Source: Woeseiaceae bacterium
Lineage (GTDB): Bacteria; Pseudomonadota; Gammaproteobacteria; Steroidobacterales; Woeseiaceae
Length of the DNA stretch: 64,000 nt
Direction: 5' to 3'
Assembly (NCBI GenBank): GCA_028279985.1
Contig: JANQMR010000033.1
Coordinates: 62,001 to 126,000, forward strand
The notes beneath the pieces are model-generated. The model was not told the DNA's origin, did not search any database, and saw only the letters and a list, made by a program, of their open reading frames with translations. The position numbers and the translations under genes are program-made. Shown piece by piece: positions 1-7,204 of this stretch (positions are counted from its first letter, which is position 1; the number at the start of each line of letters is the position of its first letter).

Positions 1-999
1 CGAACTCAGGCCGTTGTCCGAGTTCAGCAGGACGAAGTTGGCGCGGCTGCCCAAAACCAGCGTGCTGGCTTGTTCGAGCAGCACGGCACCCGCGTCGTTG
101 GCCGGCGTGAACCGGTAGGTCGATTCCGACGGCCGCTCGATCCGTCCGCTGACCGAACCGAACCCGAGACCGGTTACGATCGCGTTGGTCAACATCTCGT
201 CGTCGAAAACGTCCACGGCACTGGCATTGATGGCGCCGTGCACGAAGCGGACCGTCGATGAAAACCGGGCATCGGGGAAAGCCACCGCCCCGCCGTTCGC
301 CGGCAGCGCGACCAGAACGTGCGGCGCCGTGGTGACCTCGTCGCCGTCCGCGATCGTGTACGTCACCTGTACCCGCGCGACCAGGTCCAGCGTGCCGCTC
401 CGGTAATACACCGTGTCCGGGTCGCCGGCGGCGGTGACGGTGACGACGTAATCCCCCGCCTCGTAGTCGGCCGCCGGCAATACCTCGCCGAAGGCCAGCG
501 TGCCGATTTGCCCGCCCAAGGCCGGGACGACATCGGGCGGGTCGAGATAAACGTCTACCGGCCCCAAGCTTGCCGACACATGGCCGAAACGCGCGTCGAA
601 AACGGTCTCCGTCTCGCTCCATTCACGGACGTCGGCCTCCCAGACCGTGACGTCGGGTGCCTCGGCATTGCCGGTCAGGACCAGGGTGTAGTCCCTGTCG
701 GCGACGACGTCGAGAAATTCGGTGGCGACCCGCGTGTTTGCGGCTTCGCCCGGGAGGCGGATATCGAAGTTGAAATTGTAGTCGAAATCGTCCCATTCGC
801 CCCCTCCGACCGCCGAGCGATAGCTCATGTCGCCCAGGAAGCGTTCCTCGATCAAAAAGCCGATCTCCGGAGAACCCGGTACCGCGTTGATCGCGCGAAC
901 GACGCCCTTGCCGGTTGGCGTCGGCAGCGACGATTCGCCGGTACAGCCATACAGTGTGATCGCCGCCGTAACGAGCAGCGGTAGGATTGCGCGTTTCAT
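1..999 (-). CDS. DUF4397-type lipoprotein (3' end beyond window)
   Basis: The reading frame starts at the ATG at 999 and is open to base 1, giving 333 residues with no stop. The N-terminus is a lipoprotein signal: basic MKR, a hydrophobic stretch and a lipobox ending LYGC, so Cys19 should be lipidated and the protein anchored in the inner or outer membrane. The mature part begins with VVRAINAVPGSPEIGFLIE and later has FVHGAINASAVDVF, two copies of the beta-rich pattern typical of DUF4397 domains in surface and periplasmic proteins. It is acidic and has no catalytic motif that I recognise. Its role is unknown. A tandem repeat lies immediately upstream of the start. The family call rests on the repeated R(A/F)(I/V)(N/H)A-P pattern; the signal peptide is certain. 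Confidence 0.75.
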   Translation of the reverse strand, partial: MKRAILPLLVTAAITLYGCTGESSLPTPTGKGVVRAINAVPGSPEIGFLIEERFLGDMSYRSAVGGGEWDDFDYNFNFDIRLPGEAANTRVATEFLDVVADRDYTLVLTGNAEAPDVTVWEADVREWSETETVFDARFGHVSASLGPVDVYLDPPDVVPALGGQIGTLAFGEVLPAADYEAGDYVVTVTAAGDPDTVYYRSGTLDLVARVQVTYTIADGDEVTTAPHVLVALPANGGAVAFPDARFSSTVRFVHGAINASAVDVFDDEMLTNAIVTGLGFGSVSGRIERPSESTYRFTPANDAGAVLLEQASTLVLGSRANFVLLNSDNGLSS

Positions 1000-1000
1000 T

Positions 1001-1078
1001 CGTATTTCCCGAGGCCGTATTTCCCGAGGCCGTATTTCCAGAGGCGTGCGTAATTCCAGAAGCGTGTTTCCAGAAGCC
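1001..1078. repeat. 15-bp tandem repeat upstream of lipoprotein gene
   Basis: The unit cgtatttcccgaggc is present twice exactly (1001-1015, 1016-1030) and once with one change (1031-1045). Two further degenerate units follow, to 1078, built on attccagaagc/gtttccagaagc. The array begins two bases upstream of the lipoprotein start codon, so copy number would change the spacing of its leader. Confidence 0.9.
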
Positions 1079-1144
1079 TTCTCGTGATCGACCGTCTATG
1101 GGCCAGCGCTTTTCCGACCGCCGCTTCCGCCGCAAGGCGGGTGC

Positions 1145-1585
1145 TCAGGACGCCGCCAGCACCTTTTGCCGGTACTCGGCCGGCGGCATGTCGTACCAGG
1201 ACTTGAATGCCGTCGTAAACGAGCTGATGTTGGAGTAGCCGAGCAGCATGGCCACTTCGAGCGCCTTGAGGCGCGTGTCCTTGAGGTAACGTACCGCAAG
1301 CTCCGCGCGCACCTCGGTCAAGACCTTCTGGAAACTGGTTTTCTCAGCCTTGAGCCGCCGCTGCAGCGTGCGACGGCTCAGGCGCATCGCCCGGCAGGCG
1401 GCATCCGCATTGGCCTCGCCCTGCGCTAGCAGCTCTGCGATCCGGCGTTTGAGTTGCGCGACCAGGTTGTCTTCCTTGCCGAGCGATCGCAGGTAGCGGT
1501 CGACCTGCCCGGTGAGATGGCCGGTGAGTTGCCCGGTGATTCGAAGACAGACGCTGCCGGCGGAAAATGAGGATCTGTGATTCAT
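1145..1585 (-). CDS. AraC-type HTH protein, probably N-terminally truncated
   Basis: This 146-residue protein is almost only the DNA-binding half of an AraC/XylS regulator. The first helix-turn-helix covers about residues 58-78 (DAACRAMRLSRRTLQRRLK) and the second about 105-130 (ALEVAMLLGYSNISSFTTAF, then the P-x-E-YR end). Full-length relatives of this type (OruR/ArgR-like) are about 330 residues and carry an N-terminal effector domain that is absent here. The first 30 residues are instead low complexity (repeated TGQL/TGHL) and are encoded by a 12-bp tandem repeat, so the true start is uncertain. It is divergent from the beta-oxidation gene at 1705 and may regulate it. It could be functional as a DNA-binding module or be a decaying fragment. 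Confidence 0.7.
   Translation of the reverse strand: MNHRSSFSAGSVCLRITGQLTGHLTGQVDRYLRSLGKEDNLVAQLKRRIAELLAQGEANADAACRAMRLSRRTLQRRLKAEKTSFQKVLTEVRAELAVRYLKDTRLKALEVAMLLGYSNISSFTTAFKSWYDMPPAEYRQKVLAAS
1506..1541. repeat. 12-bp x3 tandem repeat in N-terminal coding part of AraC-type gene
   Basis: Units tgcccggtgaga, tggccggtgagt and tgcccggtgatt lie end to end. On the minus strand they encode three TG(Q/H)(L/V) tetrapeptides. The unit is a multiple of three, so copy change would keep the frame. Confidence 0.85.
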
Positions 1586-1659
1586 TATTCGCTTAACATA
1601 CCGTCTGTGTCGGAAATTGCCAGTCTCCGTCTGTCATAACACATGTATTCGCAGCCTCG

Positions 1660-1679
1660 CCAGACTCATCCAGACTCAT
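1660..1679. repeat. 10-bp tandem duplication upstream of fad gene
   Basis: ccagactcat occurs twice in a row. It is followed at 1681-1692 by cagaggctccct, a motif that recurs next to two other tandem repeats (3868 and 11781). Confidence 0.8.
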
Positions 1680-1704
1680 GCAGAGGCTCCCTGGAGGATC
1701 CTCG

Positions 1705-3813
1705 ATGAGCTCGCCCGTTTGTTATCAACTCGCCGATACGATCGGCATCATCCGCGTCGACAACCCGCCGGTCAACGTGCTGTCGCAGCCCGTCCGGCAG
1801 GGCATTCTCGATGCGGTACGAGCCGCGCGGCAAGATGCGAGCGAGGTCCTGCTGCTGCTTTGCGCCGGCCGCACTTTCATCGCCGGCGCGGACATCACCG
1901 AGTTCGGCAAGCCGCCGGCGGCGCCCCTGTTGCCGGCGGTCATCGATGCACTGGAAGACAGCGAGAAACCGGTCGTCGCCGCGATCCACGGCACCGCGCT
2001 CGGCGGCGGCTTCGAAGTTGCGCTGGGCTGCCATTACCGGATCGCGCTGGCCTCGGCACGTGTCGGTTTACCCGAGGTCAGGCTGGGATTGATCCCCGGC
2101 GCCGGCGGCACGCAGCGCGTGCCGAGACTGGCGGGCGTCAGCGCCGCGCTGGACCTGATGAGCAGCGGCAGGCCGGTCCCGGCCGGCCGCGCGGAGGAAC
2201 TCGGGCTCGTCGACCGGGTCGTCGGCGAGGACCTGGAAGCCGCTGCGCTGGCGTGGTGTCGCGAGCTGGCCGAGGGCCGTGCATCGTGCCGCAGGGTCAG
2301 CGCGCAGACCGTCGAGCGAGTGCCGGACGGCGTGCTGGCGGATTACCGCTCGATGCTGGCAAGGCGCGCGCGCGGTCAGCTTGCGCCGCAAAAGATCGTC
2401 GACGCGGTCGAAGCCGCGATGACCTTGCCGTTTTCCGACGGTGTGGCGCGGGAGCGAGAGTACTTTCTCGAATGCCTGCAAAGCCCGCAGTCGGCCGCGA
2501 TGCGGCATCTGTTTTTTGCCGAGCGCGCGGCGGCCAAGATTGCGGATCTGCCGAAGGACACGCTGCAACGAACCGTGTCCCGGGTTGGCGTCATCGGCGG
2601 CGGTACGATGGGCAGCGGCATTGCGACGAGTTTCGCGAATGCAGGTTTCGGCGTCACGCTGCTCGAGGTCGACGACGAGGCGCTCGAGCGGGGTCTCGAG
2701 ACCGTCGATCGCAACTACGCGGGCAGCGTCAAACGCGGCAAGCTCTCCGAGACCGAGGCGGCACAGCGGCGCGGCTGCATCGAGGGGACGACCGCGTATT
2801 CGTCGTTGGCCGACGTCGATCTGGTCATCGAGGCGGTATTCGAGAACCTGGGCCTCAAGCAGGAGGTGTTCGCCGAGCTAGACGCAGTCTGCAAGCCCGG
2901 GGCCATTTTGGCTACCAACACGTCCTATCAGGACGTGGATCGCATCGCCGCGGCAACCCGGCGCCCGGAGGACGTGATCGGCCTGCATTTCTTCAGCCCG
3001 GCACATGTCATGAAGCTGCTCGAAGTGGTACGCGCGGAACGAACGGCCGACGACGTGCTGGCAAGCTGCATGGCGCTGGGCAAGAAGATCGGCAAGATTC
3101 CGGTCATGGCCCGAGTCTGCTACGGCTTCATCGGCAATCGCATGTTGCGACCGTATATGCGTGAGGCGCAACTGTGCCTGATCGAGGGTGCTAAGCCCGC
3201 GGACATCGATACGGCCATGGAACAATGGGGCATGGCCATGGGGCCCCTGGCGGTCGCGGACCTGGCCGGTCTGGACGTGGGTTACAAGGCGCGCCAGGGT
3301 TTGCCGGTCGAGCAGCGCGGCGATCCGCGCGCGTACCGGATTGCCGACGTGCTGGTCGAGTCGGGGCGTCTGGGGCAGAAAAGCGGCGCGGGCTTCTACG
3401 TCTACGATCCCGATACGCGGCAGCGCTCGGAGGACCCCGCCGTGCTCGATATCGTCGCGCGCGAGGCGGCGGATCTCGCCGTTGCGCGTCGCGAGATCGA
3501 TGCCGGCGAGATCGTCGATCGGCTGGTTTACGCGCTGGTCAACGAAGGCATGCGTATCGTCGAAGAGGGTATCGCGCAGCGGCCCGGCGACATCGACGTC
3601 GTTTATGCCTACGGCTACGGTTTTCCGGCATTTCGCGGCGGGCCCATGTTCTATGCCGATACGGTCGGGCTGGACGAGGTCCTCGACCGTATCGAGGGGT
3701 TCAGGCGGCAATTCGGCGACCCGCGCTGGACGCCGGCGCCGTTGCTGGTCGAACTTGCGAAAACCGGACGCACGTTGGCCGACTGGGCTGCCGAGCCGGC
3801 TCGAAGCCGCTAG
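1705..3813 (+). CDS. Bifunctional enoyl-CoA hydratase / 3-hydroxyacyl-CoA dehydrogenase (FadB/FadJ-like)
   Basis: The 702-residue protein should hydrate trans-2-enoyl-CoA and oxidise the resulting 3-hydroxyacyl-CoA with NAD in cytosolic fatty-acid beta-oxidation. Residues 1-190 are a crotonase domain with the oxyanion motifs IAGADITEF and GTALGGGFEVALGCHY. From about 293 there is a Rossmann fold (VGVIGGGTMGSGIA), then the catalytic-His motif HFFSPAHVMKLLEVV and a duplicated C-terminal dehydrogenase domain ending near FPAFRGGPMFYAD. I chose ATG 1705 over the in-frame ATG at 1678 because GGAGG lies about 8 bases before it. The length fits FadJ-like fusions. No thiolase (FadA) follows, so the partner must be elsewhere. 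A divergent AraC-type gene may control it. Confidence 0.93.
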   Translation: MSSPVCYQLADTIGIIRVDNPPVNVLSQPVRQGILDAVRAARQDASEVLLLLCAGRTFIAGADITEFGKPPAAPLLPAVIDALEDSEKPVVAAIHGTALGGGFEVALGCHYRIALASARVGLPEVRLGLIPGAGGTQRVPRLAGVSAALDLMSSGRPVPAGRAEELGLVDRVVGEDLEAAALAWCRELAEGRASCRRVSAQTVERVPDGVLADYRSMLARRARGQLAPQKIVDAVEAAMTLPFSDGVAREREYFLECLQSPQSAAMRHLFFAERAAAKIADLPKDTLQRTVSRVGVIGGGTMGSGIATSFANAGFGVTLLEVDDEALERGLETVDRNYAGSVKRGKLSETEAAQRRGCIEGTTAYSSLADVDLVIEAVFENLGLKQEVFAELDAVCKPGAILATNTSYQDVDRIAAATRRPEDVIGLHFFSPAHVMKLLEVVRAERTADDVLASCMALGKKIGKIPVMARVCYGFIGNRMLRPYMREAQLCLIEGAKPADIDTAMEQWGMAMGPLAVADLAGLDVGYKARQGLPVEQRGDPRAYRIADVLVESGRLGQKSGAGFYVYDPDTRQRSEDPAVLDIVAREAADLAVARREIDAGEIVDRLVYALVNEGMRIVEEGIAQRPGDIDVVYAYGYGFPAFRGGPMFYADTVGLDEVLDRIEGFRRQFGDPRWTPAPLLVELAKTGRTLADWAAEPARSR

Positions 3814-3856
3814 GGCCTGTTTACATCGTGGGGCTCTGACACAGAAGGAGACCGGT

Positions 3857-3964
3857 ATGAATTTGTGCAGAGGCTACCTAGTGTCCCGTCCATGTGTCCC
3901 GTCCATCAGACGAACCGCTTGCCGTAAGGCAACTGTGTCGGGAGAATTCGGGAATTTCGAATGA
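3857..3964 (+). other. Short ORF behind a strong ribosome-binding site (35 codons)
   Basis: AAGGAG at 3845-3850 sits six bases before an ATG that opens 35 codons. The frame runs through a 13-bp tandem duplication (gtgtcccgtccat at 3881-3893 and 3894-3906) and has no recognisable protein signature. It may be the start of a gene, such as a thiolase, that was later deleted, or a leader peptide. I would not call it a functional gene. The rest of the 3814-4042 gap shows nothing. Confidence 0.3.
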
Positions 3965-4042
3965 CTTAAGCTAGATAAGCGGATTTACCGTGGTATGAGC
4001 TTCGCGCAGACTAAGTGTCTACTTAATTGAGGAGGCACGACG

Positions 4043-4726
4043 ATGGTAGATCTGAATCGGGTCCTTAAGGGACTCACGCAAAGCGGCGTCGCATCGGGCC
4101 TGGCAGGTGGACTGGCCGGCGGCGCGCTCACCGGCGCGCTGGCGAGCAAGAAAGGCCGCAAGACCGCCGCGACACTACTCAAAGTCGGCGGTATTGCCGC
4201 CGTCGGCGGCTTGGCGTGGAAGGCGTACCAGAATTACCAACAGCGTCCGGTCGGCGCAGGGTCGCGCGGCGCCCCCGGATATGCGGCGGCGCAACCCGAC
4301 TGGCAGCGGCTGGAGCGCGACCGTTTCGAGGCGCTGGGCGCAAAACGTCCCGATTCGCTATCGGACGGCATGATTGTCATACGCGCGATGATTGCCGCGG
4401 CGACCGCCGACGGGCACATGGACGGAGAGGAACAAAGTCGCATATTCGCCGAAGCGGAACGCCTGGAGCTCAGTCCGTCCGACAAGGCGCTGTTGTTCGA
4501 CGAGTTGCGGAATCCGGCAAGTCTGGACGATCTCGTCTCCCAGATCGACCGGGCGGAGCTTGCAGTCGAGGTGTACGCCGCGTCGGTGCTGGCCATCGAC
4601 GAAACGCTGCCCGCCGGCCGCGCCTATCTCGATCTCCTGGCCGAGCGTCTCGAGCTGCCCCAAGAGTTGGTTCAATCGCTACACGCCGAGATCGATAACG
4701 GACGGGTTCGGGAACACGCCGCCTGA
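4043..4726 (+). CDS. DUF533 / TerB-like inner-membrane protein (YebE-like)
   Basis: The 227-residue protein has a Gly/Ala-rich N-terminus that could form a membrane hairpin: GLAGGLAGGALTGALASKKG at about 18-37, then a hydrophobic segment at about 46-60. After a linker, residues 95-225 form an all-alpha TerB-like domain (IRAMIAAATADGHMDGEEQ, then LDDLVSQIDRAELAVEVY and a C-terminal helix pair). This is the layout of the DUF533/YebE family, whose biochemical role is not known; in enterics YebE responds to envelope stress. GGAGG ends about nine bases before the ATG, which fixes the start. It stands alone, with a repeat-bearing gap behind it. Confidence 0.88.
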   Translation: MVDLNRVLKGLTQSGVASGLAGGLAGGALTGALASKKGRKTAATLLKVGGIAAVGGLAWKAYQNYQQRPVGAGSRGAPGYAAAQPDWQRLERDRFEALGAKRPDSLSDGMIVIRAMIAAATADGHMDGEEQSRIFAEAERLELSPSDKALLFDELRNPASLDDLVSQIDRAELAVEVYAASVLAIDETLPAGRAYLDLLAERLELPQELVQSLHAEIDNGRVREHAA

Positions 4727-4917
4727 ACGACCTGCACTTGCCCGGGAGCCGTCTGCACCGGCGGCTCCCGGCGCCTTCCCTCGAGACACTCCAACCCGGC
4801 CCGCCTTCGGCGGTCCGAAACCCCAATCTACGACGTCGCTCGACGAAACGACTGCGCGAACTGCGGTCTCGAGTCCCTGGCGCTGATGCTCGCGGATGCC
4901 GCCGATGTCGATAGCGC

Positions 4918-4956
4918 GGTTATCGCAAAGGGTTATCGCAAGGGGTTATCGCAAGG
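4918..4956. repeat. 13-bp x3 tandem repeat
   Basis: ggttatcgcaa(a/g)g is present three times without spacer, in the 306-bp gap between the DUF533 gene and the ZIP-like gene. I see no gene in the rest of the gap. Confidence 0.9.
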
Positions 4957-5032
4957 CGATAGTAATCATGATCGCAATGACGGTCCTTACCTCATGTAAA
5001 CTACGCGGCTTGTCCGGCATCGGTAATCGTAA

Positions 5033-5767
5033 ATGGCACTAGCACTGAGCGTCGTCGCGCTCATCCTGGGACCGCTGGTGTACGCGCTTGGCCAACGCCA
5101 GCCGAATGCGCGGCAGATACTCGACGGGTTCATCTTCATCACCATCGCGGGCATTGTCTGCGTTTACATCATTCCGGATGCGATCCGTATCGGGGGCTTG
5201 TATGCCATCGGTTTTCTCCTGGCCGGGCTCGCCTTTCCGGTGGTCTTCGAACGGGTTTTCGAACGTTCGCTCAATCGCGCGCACGTGTTCATCCTGGTGT
5301 TGGCGGCCATCGGCCTGGTCATACACGCGATGATCGACGGGATTGCGCTGTTGCCGCTGAACGAGCCCAAGTCCGGCCAGGCGGGATGGCTCGGTCCGCT
5401 CGAAGACCAGCACCTCGCCATCGGCGTCATCCTGCACCGCCTGTCGGTAGGCATGGCGATCTGGTGGTCGATTCGTCCGAACCTCGGCACCCCGGTTGCC
5501 GTCGCGACCTTCGCCCTGATCATAGCCGCAACCACGGTCGCGTATTTTTTCGGCACGCTGGTCATCGAATGGTCCGAAACTCAGGGACTCGCCTGGTTCC
5601 AGGCATTCGTTGCGGGTTCGCTGGTACACGTCGTGGCTTTCGGTGTCAGCCACGGACATACCGGCCATATCGAACCGGCTTCCCGGGTGGGGTCCTGGGG
5701 TTATCGCGTCGGAATCCTGCTCGGCCTGTTTCTGGTTTTCACGCTGCCGCACACGGAGTTCGGCTGA
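5033..5767 (+). CDS. ZIP-like integral membrane protein (putative metal transporter)
   Basis: The 244-residue protein has about seven or eight hydrophobic segments. Two carry the spaced polar motifs expected in ZIP transporter helices 4 and 5: HAMIDGIALLP (about residues 103-113, compare HNFxDG) and ILHRLSVGMA (about 136-145, compare HExPHE with the second half altered). A late helix ends in a His-rich loop, GVSHGHTGH. ZIP proteins move Zn, Fe or Mn into the cytosol. Here the second motif lacks the usual acidic residue, so transport is inferred, and it may be a divergent ZIP relative with another role. No clear ribosome-binding site is visible before the ATG. Confidence 0.65.
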   Translation: MALALSVVALILGPLVYALGQRQPNARQILDGFIFITIAGIVCVYIIPDAIRIGGLYAIGFLLAGLAFPVVFERVFERSLNRAHVFILVLAAIGLVIHAMIDGIALLPLNEPKSGQAGWLGPLEDQHLAIGVILHRLSVGMAIWWSIRPNLGTPVAVATFALIIAATTVAYFFGTLVIEWSETQGLAWFQAFVAGSLVHVVAFGVSHGHTGHIEPASRVGSWGYRVGILLGLFLVFTLPHTEFG

Positions 5768-5937
5768 GGGGACGGTACACCAGGGAGCGTATGCACAAGT
5801 CTGTCCGGCGAGGCTCCCCGATACCTCTCGCGGCATTCCGCGGCCGGCCCGGGCGATTGCGGATCAGGTCTCGCCGCCGTACTTCGCGAATACCCCGGCG
5901 CCGGTCATGTCGTTGGTCTGACGTAAGTACGCAGGCT

Positions 5938-7188
5938 TTATTTGCCTCCCGTTTCGTCTTCGTGCCGAAGCGCTCTGACGTCGGCGCCGCTCGGCGCCTG
6001 GAATACCCGCAAACCGAATTCCGGACACTGCGCGAGAATGTGGTCGAAAATATCGGCCTGCACCGATTCGTAGACCGACCAGGACGTTGACGCGGTAAAA
6101 CAGTATATCTCGATCGGAATGCCGGACTCGCCGGGCTGCAACTGGCGGACCAGCAAGGTCATGTCGTGGTTGACCTGCGGGTGGTTCTTGAGATAGTCGT
6201 ACAAGTAGGCGCGAAAGGTACCGATGTTGGTCAGCCGCCTCAAATTCACGTTCGCCGTGTCACCCAGCGCCTGGTTGTATTCCGCGAGCTCAGCCTGTTT
6301 ACGATCGATATAGGCGCGTAGCAGCTTGAACTGTCTGAATCGATCGACCTCGTCTTCGGTCAGGAATCGTACCGAATCGACGTCGAGTTTGATCGAGCGC
6401 TTGATCCGCCGGCCCCCGGATTCGGACATGCCACGCCAGTTCTTGAACGATTCCGTGATCAGCTTGTGGGTCGGGATCGTCGTAATCGTCTTGTCCCAAT
6501 TCTGCACCTTGACCGTGTGCAGCGCCACGTCGACCACGTCGCCATCCGCGTTCAACTGGGGCATCTCGATCCAGTCGCCGACGCGTACCATGTCTAGGCT
6601 GGTGAGCTGCACGCTGGCGACCAGCGAGAGTATGGTGTCGCGGAACACCAGCATCAGAACCGCCGTCATCGCGCCGAAGCCGGTCAACAGCACGACCGGC
6701 GACCGGTCCATCAACGCCGCCACGGTAACGACGCCGCCGAGTATGTAGACGACGATCTTGGCGATCTGGACGAAACCCTTGATCGGACGTTCTCTGGCAA
6801 CCGGATACTGGCTGTAGATTTCGTTGAACGCCCCGAGCAGCGCGCCCAGGGCAAGCGTCATCATCAGCGTGATGTAGGCCAGTGCGACATTGCGTATCAG
6901 GGTGGACAGCGTCTCGTCGAGGCCGGGTAGAAACGGCACGCCGAAGTAGACCACCAACCCCGGCACGGCCTGCACGGCGCGGCCCAGGACGTTGAATTGC
7001 AGCAGGATGTCGTCCCAGTTGACGCTGGTGCGTTTTGCGGCTTTCGTCACCGCCTTGACCAGATACCGTTTGGCGACCAAGTCTGCGACCAGGGCGACGA
7101 GGAGCAGGGCGGCCAGCTCGGCGGTTGCCCGGACGAACAAGGGCAGCTCCGATATCCAGGCGGAGAGGTTTTCGATCAGATTACTCAC
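5938..7188 (-). CDS. MscS-family mechanosensitive channel (YbdG-like)
   Basis: The 416-residue protein has about five membrane segments in its first 195 residues. The pore-lining helix and beta domain follow (GFGAMTAVLMLVFRDTILSL, then VASVQLTSLDMVRVGDWIEM). The cytoplasmic part contains the VVDVALHTVKVQNWDKTITTIP stretch that marks the YbdG/MscS-like subfamily, with a long C-terminal extension. It should sit in the inner membrane and release solutes on hypo-osmotic shock. The length matches YbdG (about 415) rather than MscS (286). It ends convergent to the ZIP-like gene. Its start is 17 bases past the 3' end of the beta-propeller gene, so the two may be co-transcribed from 10.5 kb. Confidence 0.9.
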   Translation of the reverse strand: MSNLIENLSAWISELPLFVRATAELAALLLVALVADLVAKRYLVKAVTKAAKRTSVNWDDILLQFNVLGRAVQAVPGLVVYFGVPFLPGLDETLSTLIRNVALAYITLMMTLALGALLGAFNEIYSQYPVARERPIKGFVQIAKIVVYILGGVVTVAALMDRSPVVLLTGFGAMTAVLMLVFRDTILSLVASVQLTSLDMVRVGDWIEMPQLNADGDVVDVALHTVKVQNWDKTITTIPTHKLITESFKNWRGMSESGGRRIKRSIKLDVDSVRFLTEDEVDRFRQFKLLRAYIDRKQAELAEYNQALGDTANVNLRRLTNIGTFRAYLYDYLKNHPQVNHDMTLLVRQLQPGESGIPIEIYCFTASTSWSVYESVQADIFDHILAQCPEFGLRVFQAPSGADVRALRHEDETGGK

Positions 7189-7204
7189 GACTTCGCGCTG
7201 CGTC

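Noticed and set aside
1617-3164. 515-codon plus-strand ORF in another frame of the fad gene
   Set aside because: Arg/Gly-rich shadow; the overlapping frame has full hydratase and dehydrogenase motifs.
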